Source: an uncultured Clostridia bacterium (GTDB taxonomy: Bacteria > Bacillota > Clostridia > Christensenellales > UBA1242). Taken from it: 35,890 nucleotides of DNA. Where the stretch lies: contig CALVYR010000009.1 of the NCBI GenBank assembly GCA_944372325.1, positions 1 to 35,890 of the forward strand. Direction: 5' to 3'. The notes under the pieces were generated by a model. That model was not told the origin of the DNA. It saw only the letters and a list, made by a program, of their open reading frames with translations, and ran no database searches. Below are positions 7,879-16,449 of the stretch, in pieces. Positions within the stretch are counted from its first letter, which is position 1, and every line of letters starts with the position of its first letter. A program made the translations under genes and the position numbers.

Positions 7879-8814
7879 ATGAGAAAAATAGACCTAGAAC
7901 GCCGTCATGGAAACATCATGAAAAACAGCTTTGACTTATCATTAATAAACAAGGAAGCCAAAGATAATTTAACAGAACTTATTGAAACTTCGGAATATCT
8001 ATATAGAAGCCAGGTAAGGCATATTGTTAAAGAATTAGTAGAATTCAAAACCCGCATAGTTCTTCTTGCAGGGCCTTCTTCTGCTGGAAAGACCACAACC
8101 TCACATTTGATTCGCGAGAGTTTAAAAGCTCAGGGAATTGATAGTTTTGTTGTGTCTTTAGACGACTTCTTTAAAAACCGTGAGGACACTCCACGCTTGC
8201 CCGATGGAAAATACGACTTTGAAAGCATAAACGCAATAGACCTTGAATATTTAAATAAGTTTGTAGATGACCTTTTAGATAAGCGCGAAGCAAAGATGCC
8301 TGTTTTTGATTTTTTAACGGGCAGAAGAAAACCAGAGCTTGTTGATGTTAAACTAAACGATCACACCTTGGTGATCTTTGAAGGCATACACGCGCTTAAC
8401 CCAACGCTAATTCAAAATCATGATGAGGATATATATAAAATATACATCTGCATTAACAGCAACTTTTTTATCGGCAAACAAATTATAATTCCAGCAAAGC
8501 GCTTAAGGCAGATGAGGCGCCTTATTCGTGACTACTATCATCGTGGGCATAGCCTTTCTAAAACCTTTGAACTTTGGGGGAATGTAGTGCGCGGAGAGGA
8601 TATGTTTATAAAGCCCTTTAAAACAACAGCAAACTATATTCTAGACTCCACCCACATGTATGAACCTTTAATATACGCAAGCTATCTAGCTCCGCTTTTA
8701 AAAGATATGCAGGAAGAAGAGGCAAAAGAGCTTTGCTTAATGCTAGAAAAATGTGGCAAATTAAAGAAAGATGTCATACCAAAGGATAGCTTATTAAACG
8801 AATTTATAGAATAA
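7879..8814 (+). CDS. Uridine-kinase-like nucleoside kinase
   Basis: 311 residues from the ATG at 7879. The frame is open 36 codons further upstream, but the promoter and AAAAGGA site favour this start. After an N-terminal helix region of about 55 residues there is a P-loop LLAGPSSAGKTTTS, then VVSLDDFFKNREDTPRLPDGKYDFESINAID, which is characteristic of the Udk/phosphoribulokinase-like family, and VIFEGIHALNP. Many clostridial relatives carry an extra N-terminal TGS/ThrRS-like half that is missing here. The likely reaction is phosphorylation of uridine or cytidine, but the exact substrate is uncertain. It ends in a bidirectional terminator. Confidence 0.85.
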   Translation: MRKIDLERRHGNIMKNSFDLSLINKEAKDNLTELIETSEYLYRSQVRHIVKELVEFKTRIVLLAGPSSAGKTTTSHLIRESLKAQGIDSFVVSLDDFFKNREDTPRLPDGKYDFESINAIDLEYLNKFVDDLLDKREAKMPVFDFLTGRRKPELVDVKLNDHTLVIFEGIHALNPTLIQNHDEDIYKIYICINSNFFIGKQIIIPAKRLRQMRRLIRDYYHRGHSLSKTFELWGNVVRGEDMFIKPFKTTANYILDSTHMYEPLIYASYLAPLLKDMQEEEAKELCLMLEKCGKLKKDVIPKDSLLNEFIE

Positions 8815-8815
8815 A

Positions 8816-8840
8816 AAAACGGCGAAATTTTCGCCGTTTT
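8816..8840. terminator. Bidirectional terminator
   Basis: AAAACGGCGA and TCGCCGTTTT form a strong stem with A runs on one side and T runs on the other. It sits between the convergent kinase and metalloprotease-like genes and can serve both. Confidence 0.85.
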
Positions 8841-8841
8841 A

Positions 8842-9870
8842 TTATTCAATAAATTCTCTATCTTTCACGCTTATTTTTTTATTATATTCAGATAATATTT
8901 GTTTTTTATTTTCCTCGCTGTAAGCAGGCATGTTAGCATTTATATCTTCATAGCTTATTTTTTTATTTTTATTTAAAAGCGAAATTATAGTTAAAATTTG
9001 CTCTTTATTTAAATTTGTATTTTTATTATTTAAACATTCTTTAAGAGCATCTTTATCTCTTAATTCTTTAGATTTTTCTATTATATAATCTAATATTTCA
9101 GGGCTTGAATAGATGGATAGATATGTGCTCAACAACGGAGCAACTGTTTTATTTTTTTTATAAAATTCAGAAGAAAAATCTTGGCCATTATAAAGAATTT
9201 GATTATACATATGTTTAATTAAAATAGGAATTATATGTTTAGCATTATTATAGGACCTTTTTGCCTCTATAATAGTATTATTATATATTTTTTCTTCTTT
9301 TATTTTTTGTTTTTTATTTTTTAATTCTAAATATTTTATTATTTTTTCTGTATGTTTTAAAACGCCGTTTTTATTTTTTTCTTTTAATTCTAATAAAAAT
9401 TTATTAACTATATTAAGCGCAAATTTTCTTGCCTCAATTTCATTATTAGAAGTGCGATCTAACGCCCAAATGTCTATTTCCTCCTCTAAGCCACCTGTAA
9501 TAAGAGCGTAGGCATTTGAGTCTATTGCCTCTACTGGCAAACCACTTTCCTTTCCTTCAATTCTCTTTATTGCTAGTTTTGAAATATCATTTTTATAATG
9601 GTTTAGCTCATGCGCCAAGGTGTTTAAAAGTTGAAAGAGGCTTTTTGTTTTAGCTGGGTTTAATATAATATTTTTTTCAGATGGCATATAGGCGCCAAAA
9701 TAATTTGTGTTAGATTTATAGTTGATTTCTACTTTAGGTAAAGCAAGCTCTACAAGTAGATATTCTGCATATAAACTTGTAAACTTTTCTGCGTCTATTC
9801 TTCTGTTATTTAAAAGTGCGCTTATCTCGTTAAGCAGTTCTTCTTTTCTATTTTTATTTTCAATCACCAT
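8842..9870 (-). CDS. HExxH metalloprotease-like protein (ImmA/IrrE-type core)
   Basis: 342 residues. HELNH at residues 87-91 (LLNTLAHELNHYKND) and a downstream NEIEARKFA (about 143-151) give the two His ligands, catalytic Glu and a plausible third ligand, the layout of the ImmA/IrrE (COG2856-like) zinc peptidases. The C-terminal 170 residues are lysine/asparagine-rich and helical, with no family I recognise and no helix-turn-helix obvious. No signal peptide is seen, so it is probably cytoplasmic. ImmA/IrrE proteins usually cleave repressors; no repressor gene is adjacent, so the target is unknown. The start has no Shine-Dalgarno and sits 6 nt after a -10 box (leaderless). Confidence 0.65.
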   Translation of the reverse strand: MVIENKNRKEELLNEISALLNNRRIDAEKFTSLYAEYLLVELALPKVEINYKSNTNYFGAYMPSEKNIILNPAKTKSLFQLLNTLAHELNHYKNDISKLAIKRIEGKESGLPVEAIDSNAYALITGGLEEEIDIWALDRTSNNEIEARKFALNIVNKFLLELKEKNKNGVLKHTEKIIKYLELKNKKQKIKEEKIYNNTIIEAKRSYNNAKHIIPILIKHMYNQILYNGQDFSSEFYKKNKTVAPLLSTYLSIYSSPEILDYIIEKSKELRDKDALKECLNNKNTNLNKEQILTIISLLNKNKKISYEDINANMPAYSEENKKQILSEYNKKISVKDREFIE

Positions 9871-9876
9871 GTTTTT

Positions 9877-9905
9877 ACATTATCAAAAAAAGTTCTTTTT
9901 GTCAA
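9877..9905 (-). promoter_or_regulatory. Leaderless promoter of the metalloprotease-like gene
   Basis: Minus strand: TTGACA (9905-9900, perfect -35), 17-nt spacer, TAATGT (9882-9877), then AAAAAC and the ATG at 9870. The -35 box overlaps the metK stop codon, so the gene has its own promoter inside the end of metK. Confidence 0.75.
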
Positions 9906-10984
9906 TATTTTGTTTTTTCCCAAGCAAACTCACTTCTTCCAAAATGGCCGTAACAAGCCGTGTTTTTATAAATAGGCTCTAGTAAATTTAGCTCATCTAT
10001 AATATTTTCTAAGCTAAAATCAAAGTTTTCATTAACATAGGCTTCAATCTCCTTTAAAGGCACTTTGTTTCTACCAAAGCACTCTATGTGTATTGAAATT
10101 GGCTTTTCCATGCCTATGCCAAAACTTAACTCTACTTCGCACTCATCTGAAAGCCCGCGTGCAACTATGTTTTTAGCCACAAACCTAGCATAGTACGCCC
10201 CAGACCTATCCACCTTTGTGGCATTTTTAGAGCTAAAACATCCACCGCCGACTCTGCCTATTCCACCATAACTATCCACTACAATCTTTCTTCCCACACA
10301 GCCACTATCACCAAAGCTTCCCCAAACTGTGAACTTTCCACTTGGGTTTATAAGTAGTTTAATATCTTTATTGTACTTTTGATATTTTTCTAACACTGGA
10401 TAGATAACGCTATCTTTTATAGCCTCTTCAATTTCACTTTTGTTAAGTTTCGGACTATGGGAAACGCTTATTAAAATAGTTTGAATTTCTTTAGGAATAT
10501 CATCTTCATATACCACACTTACCTGACATTTTGCATCTGCAAAATAAAGCTCATTTTTTCTTCTAAAACTCTCGTAAGTTTTCATAAGTTTATGAGCCAC
10601 TATTATTGGAAGAGGCATAAGTTCCTCAGTTTCATTCACTGCATAGCCAAACACTATGCCTTGGTCGTTTGCGCAAAGAGCTTTTTTTACAACTGCCTGA
10701 TTGATATCCGGGCTCTGCTCGCTTATTTCCTTAACAATTTCAAAATCGCACTTATAGCCTATATCCTTTAATATACCTCTTGCAATTTCCTCGTAATTTA
10801 TTTTTGCCTTTGTTGTGGCTTCGCCATAGATAAAAAGCTTGTTGTTTTTTATAGCGCATTCAACTGCCATTTGACTGTTTTTATCTTGCCTAAGCGCTTC
10901 ATCTAAAAAGGCATCCGCTATGGTATCACAAGTTTTATCTGGATGGCCAATGTTTACACTTTCACAAGTTTTTACTATTTCCAT
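9902..10984 (-). CDS. metK: S-adenosylmethionine synthetase, short divergent form
   Basis: 360 residues from the ATG at 10984, chosen because AAAAGGAGT lies just upstream on the minus strand; the longer frame would run into the riboswitch terminator. Canonical family length is about 390. Conserved elements are ESVNIGHPDK (ATP site), FGYAVNET, GRKIVVDSYGG, KVDRSGAYYAR and the final YGHFGR. Several positions differ from the usual motifs: GDQG is NDQG, and HGGGAFSGKD is RVGGGCFSSKN. It makes SAM from methionine and ATP. The SAM-I riboswitch upstream confirms the assignment and gives feedback control. Confidence 0.9.
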   Translation of the reverse strand: MEIVKTCESVNIGHPDKTCDTIADAFLDEALRQDKNSQMAVECAIKNNKLFIYGEATTKAKINYEEIARGILKDIGYKCDFEIVKEISEQSPDINQAVVKKALCANDQGIVFGYAVNETEELMPLPIIVAHKLMKTYESFRRKNELYFADAKCQVSVVYEDDIPKEIQTILISVSHSPKLNKSEIEEAIKDSVIYPVLEKYQKYNKDIKLLINPSGKFTVWGSFGDSGCVGRKIVVDSYGGIGRVGGGCFSSKNATKVDRSGAYYARFVAKNIVARGLSDECEVELSFGIGMEKPISIHIECFGRNKVPLKEIEAYVNENFDFSLENIIDELNLLEPIYKNTACYGHFGRSEFAWEKTKY

Positions 10985-11014
10985 TTTTTTACTCCTTTTT
11001 CCAAAAAGAGCAAA

Positions 11015-11043
11015 CAAAAAAGCCCTGCTAGACCAACAGGACT
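11015..11043 (-). terminator. Riboswitch-controlled terminator upstream of metK
   Basis: On the minus strand AGTCCTG...CAGGGCT forms a 7-bp stem followed by TTTTTT. Its 3' arm AGCAGGGCT can also pair with AGCCCTGTTG inside the aptamer, which suggests the ON/OFF switch. Confidence 0.8.
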
Positions 11044-11057
11044 TAAAATTTTATTTT

Positions 11058-11143
11058 ACCCATCGGTCAGCCATTAGCACCTTTGCCTTAAGCTAGGTTG
11101 CTGTGTGGTCAACAGGGCTGTCCCTCGCACACTCTTTATGGAT
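11058..11143 (-). ncRNA. SAM-I (S-box) riboswitch aptamer
   Basis: Minus-strand motifs in order: GTGCGAGGGACAGCCCTG, GACCACACAGCAACC, then AAGGTGCTAA, all hallmarks of the S-box aptamer. P1 can be drawn between ATCCAT (11143-11138) and ATGGGT (11063-11058). High SAM is expected to stabilise the aptamer and release the terminator that precedes metK. Confidence 0.93.
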
Positions 11144-11149
11144 AGTAAC

Positions 11150-11178
11150 ATTATATTATTAAAAACTTTTTTTTGCAA
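11150..11178 (-). promoter_or_regulatory. Promoter of the metK riboswitch transcript
   Basis: Minus strand TTGCAA (11178-11173), 17-nt spacer, TATAAT (11155-11150), placing the start just before the aptamer P1. Confidence 0.75.
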
Positions 11179-11241
11179 CTATTTTTTTAAACTTTCAAAT
11201 AATATTTAAGCTAAAGCTTTAATACGCCTATAAAAATAAAG

Positions 11242-11271
11242 CTCTAGCCACAAAAATAACACTGGCTAGAG
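11242..11271 (-). terminator. Terminator after the small gene at 11295-11534
   Basis: CTCTAGCCA (11271-11263) and TGGCTAGAG (11250-11242) on the minus strand form a 9-bp stem, followed by CTTTATTTTT. Confidence 0.8.
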
Positions 11272-11294
11272 AAGATTTTAAATAATATCAAGTT

Positions 11295-11534
11295 TTATTT
11301 TTTATAATAATATTTATCTCTTATTTCAACAAATTTTTCCATAATATTTTTTAACTCTACTTGTAAAGGACTAGAGTTACTTAAGTTTAGTTGGGCTTTT
11401 GCTATGTTCTTTATAACTTCATTTATATCGCTATCTTTTTCTAAAACAGCCTCGTTTTCAATAGTCAATAGTTTTGTATAGCAAACATCTTCTAACAAAT
11501 TTATCTCTCTTCTAGATAAATTGATATGCATCAT
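11295..11534 (-). CDS. Small protein of unknown function (79 aa)
   Basis: 79 residues from MMHINLSRREINLLEDVCYTK. The start is set by a GAGGGGAG site immediately before the ATGATG; the frame stays open about 22 codons upstream but without a site. The sequence is mostly helical and charged, with the pattern LSRREINLLEDVCYTKLLTIENEA, reminiscent of small cytoplasmic helical proteins. I do not recognise a family. It has its own terminator and stands alone between metK and the divergent ku operon. Confidence 0.65.
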   Translation of the reverse strand: MMHINLSRREINLLEDVCYTKLLTIENEAVLEKDSDINEVIKNIAKAQLNLSNSSPLQVELKNIMEKFVEIRDKYYYKK

Positions 11535-11782
11535 TACTCTCCCCTCACTAAGCTTACAAATTCTAATTTGTATTATAAAAATCATAGGCTTAAAAGTCAA
11601 CTAAACCAAATAGTTTTTTACAAAATTTTTAATAATTTTACACAAAATAACACTATTTTTACAAAATTAAATTTTAAAACCCAGCTATATTGAACATTTA
11701 TTCAATAAATAAACGTCTACAATTGCACATTGCGGGCGTTTTATTTTTTGTTTTTTGGTGATAATGATTATAGGAGGATATT
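11535..11782. other. AT-rich intergenic region before ku
   Basis: It separates the divergent small gene and the ku operon. AAACG and CGTTT arms around 11712-11742, followed by ATTTTTTG, could form a weak hairpin. I see no confident promoter boxes for ku; a TGATAAT-like -10 lies near 11760, just ahead of the AGGAGG site. Confidence 0.4.
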
Positions 11783-12565
11783 ATGGCTTATTCCTATAAA
11801 GGCGCAATAAGTTTTGGTCTAGTTTTTATTCCTATCACGCTGAGTGCAAGCATAAAAAACAATGATATAGGGTTTAACCTTATAGATAGAAAGACTATGA
11901 GCAGAGTAAAATACAAAAAAACCTGTGTAGATTGTGACAACAAAGAAGTTAAAAATGAAGATATAGTTAAAGGATATCAATATGAAAAGGATAAATATGT
12001 AATTTTCACTGAGAAAGACTTTGAAAAACTAAAGACAGAAAAAGATAAAAACATCACTATAGAGCAGTTTGTAAACCTAAGTGAAGTAGACCCAATCTAC
12101 TTTGAAAAGAGCTATTATGTGAAACCCACAGGCGGTGAAAAGGCATATTATGTGCTTTTAGACGCCATGGAAAAGGAAAAGAAAGCTGGGCTTGCTAAGT
12201 GCGTGTTAGGGACAAAGGAAACGCTAATTTTATTAAGGGCAAAAAATGGAAATATGCTTGTAAGCACACTATATTTTTATGATGAAGTGATGAAAGCACC
12301 TGAAGTGAAAAGACCAAAGATATTAAAAAAGGAGCTCGACCTTGCCACAACGCTAATATCTCAAATGACAGAAAAATTTAAGCCGGAGGAATTTAAAGAT
12401 GAGTACAACAAAAAACTAAAGAAAGCCATAAAAGCAAAGATAGCTGGAAATAATATTGTTGTTCAAAAGGAAAGAAAAGCGCCCTCTAATGTTATCAACC
12501 TTATGGACGCCTTGCAAAAGAGTTTGTCTAAATCTCCTAAAAAGAGGTTAAAGCATGAGGCTTAA
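11783..12565 (+). CDS. ku: Prokaryotic Ku, NHEJ end-binding protein
   Basis: 260 residues, normal for bacterial Ku. It opens MAYSYKGAISFGLVFIPITLSAS, the family start, and contains CVDCDNKEV, KGYQYEKDKYVIF and EQFVNLSEVDPIYFEKSYYVKPTGGEKAYYVL. It binds double-strand DNA ends as a dimer and recruits LigD. AGGAGG precedes the ATG. Its last 11 bases overlap the ligase gene, so the two are translationally coupled. The C-terminal tail is lysine-rich (SLSKSPKKRLKHEA), as in other Ku proteins that thread on DNA. Confidence 0.95.
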   Translation: MAYSYKGAISFGLVFIPITLSASIKNNDIGFNLIDRKTMSRVKYKKTCVDCDNKEVKNEDIVKGYQYEKDKYVIFTEKDFEKLKTEKDKNITIEQFVNLSEVDPIYFEKSYYVKPTGGEKAYYVLLDAMEKEKKAGLAKCVLGTKETLILLRAKNGNMLVSTLYFYDEVMKAPEVKRPKILKKELDLATTLISQMTEKFKPEEFKDEYNKKLKKAIKAKIAGNNIVVQKERKAPSNVINLMDALQKSLSKSPKKRLKHEA

Positions 12566-13940
12566 GGAGTATAACGCTAAAAGAAATTTTGATGTAACAA
12601 CAGAGCCTAAAGGGAAAATAGATAAAAAAAGAAGAAAACGCTTTGTTATTCAGTTTCATAGAGCAAGCCACGACCACTACGACTTCAGACTAGAGCACGA
12701 GGGCGTGCTTGTAAGCTGGGCAGTGCCAAAGGGGCTTTCTGAAAACAAAAAGGATAAACGCCTTGCCATTAAGGTTGAGGATCACCCTATTAGCTATATC
12801 GACTTTAAAGGCGTGATACCCAAAGGTCAATACGGCGCGGGCACGGTGGAGATTTTTGATAAGGGCACATATCTATGTCTTACAAGTTTGAAAGAAGGTT
12901 TAAAAAACGGGAGTTTTAAAGTTGATTTAAACGGAAAAAAGTTAGTTGGACGCTGGGCGTTTGTGAAAATGGAGGGTGACAACTGGCTGGCCATATACGA
13001 GGGTAAAAGCGCGCCTAAAAACCCTTTTAACAAAGTAGAGGTGGAGCTCGCCACCCTTTCCAAGCAAATTCCTAGTGGAAAAGATTGGCTCTTTGAAATA
13101 AAATATGATGGCTACAGAATTGTAAGTTTTATCGAAAATAATAAGGTTAGCTTTAAAACGCGAAACAATGTAGATTACACCTTAAAACTCCCCTCTTTAA
13201 AGCAAGATTTAATTTTTCTTGGGAAAAATAAGTCTATGGTGCTAGACGGCGAAGTTGTCATGTTTGATAAAAATGGAAAGTCAGATTTTTCTTTATTACA
13301 AGAGGCGATAAAATTTGATGAAAGCAAACTTTGCTATGTGGTGTTTGACATATTAGCTTTAAATGGTGAAGATTTAAGGCGCGTGCCATTAAAGCAAAGA
13401 AAAAATATTTTAAAAGAAGCATTAAAGAGTGCAACCAAAAACATTATCTTTAGCGACTTTATTGTAGGAAAAGGAAAAAGCTGTTTTAACGCAGTAAAAA
13501 AGCTGGAGCTTGAAGGAATTGTTGCAAAAAAGCTTAATTCTTTTTATATAGGCAAACGAACGGAAGATTGGCTAAAAATTAAATGTTACCTTAGGCAAGA
13601 ATTTGTGATAGGCGGATTTCAAACTACGGAAAAGAATGATAAGCTTTCTTCTTTGCTACTAGGCTATTTTAAAGAGGGCAAACTTATATATGTTGGTAAA
13701 ACCGGAACTGGCTTTACTGAAACTATTAAAGATGAATTAAACAAAAAGTTTAAAACACTGCTTTCCAAAACCTGCCCGTTTGAAAAAAATTCTAACCTAG
13801 AGAGCGCCACATGGCTAAAACCAAAACTTGTGTGCGAGGTGCAGTTTACAGAGCTAACAAACTCAAACTTGCTTCGCCAAGCAAGCTTTATTGCCTTGCG
13901 TGAAGATAAAGATGCTAAAGATGTAAAGTTGGAGGTTTAG
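12555..13940 (+). CDS. ligD: LigD: 3'-phosphoesterase plus ATP-dependent DNA ligase
   Basis: 461 residues. Residues about 28-150 are the phosphoesterase domain (FVIQFHRASHDHYDFRLEHEGVLVSWAVPKG, then PKGQYGAGTVEIFDKG). Residues about 170-461 are the ligase: EIKYDGYR with the adenylated Lys at about 183, LDGEVVMFD, EGIVAKKL and WLKIKC, then an OB fold ending in a QFTELTNSNLLRQASFIALRED-like tail. The domain order PE-Lig without the polymerase is a split arrangement; the polymerase is the next gene. It seals ends held by Ku. Confidence 0.93.
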   Translation: MRLKEYNAKRNFDVTTEPKGKIDKKRRKRFVIQFHRASHDHYDFRLEHEGVLVSWAVPKGLSENKKDKRLAIKVEDHPISYIDFKGVIPKGQYGAGTVEIFDKGTYLCLTSLKEGLKNGSFKVDLNGKKLVGRWAFVKMEGDNWLAIYEGKSAPKNPFNKVEVELATLSKQIPSGKDWLFEIKYDGYRIVSFIENNKVSFKTRNNVDYTLKLPSLKQDLIFLGKNKSMVLDGEVVMFDKNGKSDFSLLQEAIKFDESKLCYVVFDILALNGEDLRRVPLKQRKNILKEALKSATKNIIFSDFIVGKGKSCFNAVKKLELEGIVAKKLNSFYIGKRTEDWLKIKCYLRQEFVIGGFQTTEKNDKLSSLLLGYFKEGKLIYVGKTGTGFTETIKDELNKKFKTLLSKTCPFEKNSNLESATWLKPKLVCEVQFTELTNSNLLRQASFIALREDKDAKDVKLEV

Positions 13941-14759
13941 GTGAACATTCAAATTACGAACCCAGATAAAATTATTTATCCTAAAGAAAACATTACCAAA
14001 CTTGATGTAGTGAAATATTACGCCCAAATGGCTAAATATATGCTTCCCTATTTAAAAAATAGACCAATAAGCGTGATAAGATGTCATAGCGGAGTGCGCG
14101 GAGAATGTTTCTTTAAAAAGCATCCTAAAAACGAGAGGAAGTTTATAAAGACCTTTCATCTTAATGACAACAGCGAAGAGGAAGAATATTTTTATCTTAC
14201 AAAGGAGGAAGATATTATTTATCAAGCACAGATGGGCACTATTGAATTCCACATATGGGCAAGCACGGCTAAAAATATTGACCGCCCAGATATAATGACC
14301 TTTGATTTAGACCCCGATGAAAAACTGTCTTTAGACTCGCTCAGACAAGGCGTTAAAGCTTTAAAAAAGATTTTAACAGAGTTAAATTTAAAGTGCTATT
14401 TAAAGACCAGCGGTGGGAAAGGTTACCATATATTAGTTCCGTTCAAAAGAAAATTTTGTTACGAGGAGTTTAGCGAGTTTGCAAAACGCGTTGCCCTGCT
14501 TATGGAAGAAAGATATCCCACCCTTTACACCTCGAACATTAGAAAAGAGGCAAGAAAAAATAAAATATTTATAGACTGGCAAAGAAATTCTAAAGGCGCC
14601 ACTTGTGTAGCGCCCTATTCGCTTAGAGCTAGAGATGGCGCTAAAGTATCTATGCCAATTTCTTGGAGAGAACTGGATAAAATATCGCCAAACCAAATAG
14701 ATATGTTTTCCGCATTAAAAAGAAAAGCTAATATGGCTTGGAAAGATTTTTTTATTTAA
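13941..14759 (+). CDS. LigD polymerase domain as a separate protein (AEP primase-polymerase)
   Basis: 272 residues with a GTG start directly after the ligase TAG; GGAGG lies 8 nt upstream. NPDKIIYPKENITKLDVVKYY is the standard LigD-Pol opening. FDLDPDE contains the metal-binding Asp pair, and KTSGGKGYHILVPF the nucleotide-binding His motif. It fills gaps or adds nucleotides at Ku-bound ends. In model species this is the N-terminus of one LigD chain; here the three activities are in two chains. It ends 5 bp from the convergent glycosylase gene with no terminator in between. Confidence 0.93.
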   Translation: MNIQITNPDKIIYPKENITKLDVVKYYAQMAKYMLPYLKNRPISVIRCHSGVRGECFFKKHPKNERKFIKTFHLNDNSEEEEYFYLTKEEDIIYQAQMGTIEFHIWASTAKNIDRPDIMTFDLDPDEKLSLDSLRQGVKALKKILTELNLKCYLKTSGGKGYHILVPFKRKFCYEEFSEFAKRVALLMEERYPTLYTSNIRKEARKNKIFIDWQRNSKGATCVAPYSLRARDGAKVSMPISWRELDKISPNQIDMFSALKRKANMAWKDFFI

Positions 14760-14764
14760 AGTCT

Positions 14765-15241
14765 TTAGCCTTTTGTATTTTCTAGTGCCTTATGCCAATT
14801 TTCCACCTTAAAACTCACATTGGCTGGGCTTGTGGAGGGCAAGTAACAAAGCTTTAAATTAGGATAGTATTTTTGCGTCAAATTATATGCAGTTTTGCCA
14901 TTGCAATAGATATTTTTAATGTTAGGATAGTTTTTTAATAATGTATTTAAATCGTTTATTTCCAGATTACTAGTTTGAAGTTTTAAATCGCTAGAGCCTG
15001 TTAAATCTGAGCTTTTTACAATATCCCAAAGAGCGATTTTATGAGCTAATAAAAACGCTTTTTTATCTTCAATGCTATCACCTATTTTAACACCATAAAA
15101 ATTTTCAAAAAGCTTCCAAATTTTATTTTGCTTGTTTCCGTAATAAAAATTTATTTCCCTACTCTTTACGCTTGGAAAACTTCCTAAAATTAATATTTTA
15201 GAATTTTTATCTACTACTGCATCAAAACACACATAACTCAT
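14765..15241 (-). CDS. DNA glycosylase of the Mug/UDG superfamily (deoxyinosine-type)
   Basis: 158 residues. KILILGSFPSVKSREINFYYGNKQNKIWKL matches the opening of the COG3663-like DNA-deoxyinosine/uracil glycosylases, with NGKTAYNL in the middle and CYLPSTSPAN near the C-terminus as the second active-site motif. It would remove deaminated bases. It is convergent with the NHEJ operon, a second repair function. There is no Shine-Dalgarno: a -10 TAAAAT ends 6 nt before the ATG, so a leaderless mRNA is predicted. Confidence 0.87.
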   Translation of the reverse strand: MSYVCFDAVVDKNSKILILGSFPSVKSREINFYYGNKQNKIWKLFENFYGVKIGDSIEDKKAFLLAHKIALWDIVKSSDLTGSSDLKLQTSNLEINDLNTLLKNYPNIKNIYCNGKTAYNLTQKYYPNLKLCYLPSTSPANVSFKVENWHKALENTKG

Positions 15242-15247
15242 GATTAT

Positions 15248-15275
15248 ATTTTAACAAAAAAATTATATTTTTCAA
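15248..15275 (-). promoter_or_regulatory. Leaderless promoter of the glycosylase gene
   Basis: Minus strand TTGAAA (15275-15270), 16-nt spacer, TAAAAT (15253-15248), then ATAATC and the ATG at 15241. Confidence 0.6.
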
Positions 15276-15293
15276 CAAAAATTACTAATTTTA

Positions 15294-15322
15294 TTGACTA
15301 TTAAAAAAAATAGTTCTATCAT
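15294..15322 (+). promoter_or_regulatory. mscS promoter
   Basis: TTGACT (15294-15299), 17-nt spacer, TATCAT (15317-15322), then a leader with GAGGT before the ATG at 15344. Confidence 0.7.
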
Positions 15323-15343
15323 ATTAGACGAACGAGGTTATTT

Positions 15344-16369
15344 ATGGATTGGGGAAAAATTTGGAATGATATTGTAACTTATTTCACTAACAATATTTGG
15401 AATATTGTGTTTTTCTTTGTAATCTTAATTTTAGGAATAATAATTATTAAAATTATTATGAAAGTTTTAAGAAAGCTTTTAAGTAAAACTAAAATGGAAA
15501 AGATTGCACAAAACTTTTTGTGTACCGCCGTCAAGTTCGGTTTGTGGCTTGTGCTAATACTTGCCCTTTTAAGCCAGATAGGCATTCAAATTACAGGCAT
15601 ACTAACAGCAATAAGCGCGCTTATATTAGCCGTTGGTATGGCTCTTGAAAACAATATGTCTAACCTTGCAAACGGTATTATAATTGTTTCTACTAAAATG
15701 TTTAAAAAGGGCGACTATATAATAGTAGACGATGTTGAGGGAAGCATAACTGAAATTAACTTTTTATTTACAACGCTTTTAACATCGGATAATAAAAAGG
15801 TCACCTTACCAAACTCTGAACTTGTAAACTCTCCAGTTACAAATTTAGGGGCAAATGCAAAACGCAGAGTGGACTTTACTTTCTCAGTTGCCTATGAAAG
15901 CGATTTAGAGCTCGTTAAAAAAATAGTTACAGATGTAATGAAGAGTGACGGCAGAGTTTATTTAGACCCAGAGCCTTTTTGCAGGCTTAAAACTATGAAC
16001 TCCTCTAGCCTAGATTTTTCTGCAAATTGCTGGTGTGATAATGAAGACTATTGGGATGTATACTACTATGTTATGGAATGGGTTTATAACGAGTTTAAAA
16101 GAAATAACATTTCCGTTCCATATAATCAACTTGAGGTTAGAGAAAGAAATGACAAAGTTAAAAATATAGTGATAGGTAAAAGTTTACCTGAGCGTGTAGA
16201 AAAGGTAAGACCTGAAGTCCATGAGCACGAAATTTTAAGTTCAATTAAAGAAAAGTTTTCTCGTAAAGGCAAAAAGAAAAAGAAAAAAGCTAAAGAACCT
16301 TTAGAAGAAAAACAAGAGAAAAATATCCAAGACAAAGCAAAGGGGATAGTAAACAAAGATAAAAAGTAA
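15344..16369 (+). CDS. Small-conductance mechanosensitive channel, MscS family
   Basis: 341 residues. Three hydrophobic segments in the first 100 residues; the pore-lining helix region is ILTAISALILAVGMALENNMSNLANGIII. The beta domain KKGDYIIVDDVEGSITEINFLFTTLLTSDNKKVTLPNSELVNSPVTNL is a standard MscS signature. The C-terminal 70 residues are highly basic and then acidic/basic (KGKKKKKKAKEPLEEKQEKN), a disordered cytoplasmic tail. It is expected to release solutes on hypo-osmotic shock. It is monocistronic, and its terminator begins within its last codons. Confidence 0.92.
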   Translation: MDWGKIWNDIVTYFTNNIWNIVFFFVILILGIIIIKIIMKVLRKLLSKTKMEKIAQNFLCTAVKFGLWLVLILALLSQIGIQITGILTAISALILAVGMALENNMSNLANGIIIVSTKMFKKGDYIIVDDVEGSITEINFLFTTLLTSDNKKVTLPNSELVNSPVTNLGANAKRRVDFTFSVAYESDLELVKKIVTDVMKSDGRVYLDPEPFCRLKTMNSSSLDFSANCWCDNEDYWDVYYYVMEWVYNEFKRNNISVPYNQLEVRERNDKVKNIVIGKSLPERVEKVRPEVHEHEILSSIKEKFSRKGKKKKKKAKEPLEEKQEKNIQDKAKGIVNKDKK

Positions 16370-16393
16370 GAGTATTTTACTCTTACTTTTTTT
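16361..16393 (+). terminator. mscS terminator
   Basis: AAAAAGTAAGAGTA (16361-16374) pairs with TACTCTTACTTTTT, ending in a T run. The stem includes the TAA stop codon of mscS. Confidence 0.88.
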
Positions 16394-16449
16394 GTCAATC
16401 GCTTTTAAAAATTAGCTAATACATGTATAATTCTTATTAGGAGTTATTT

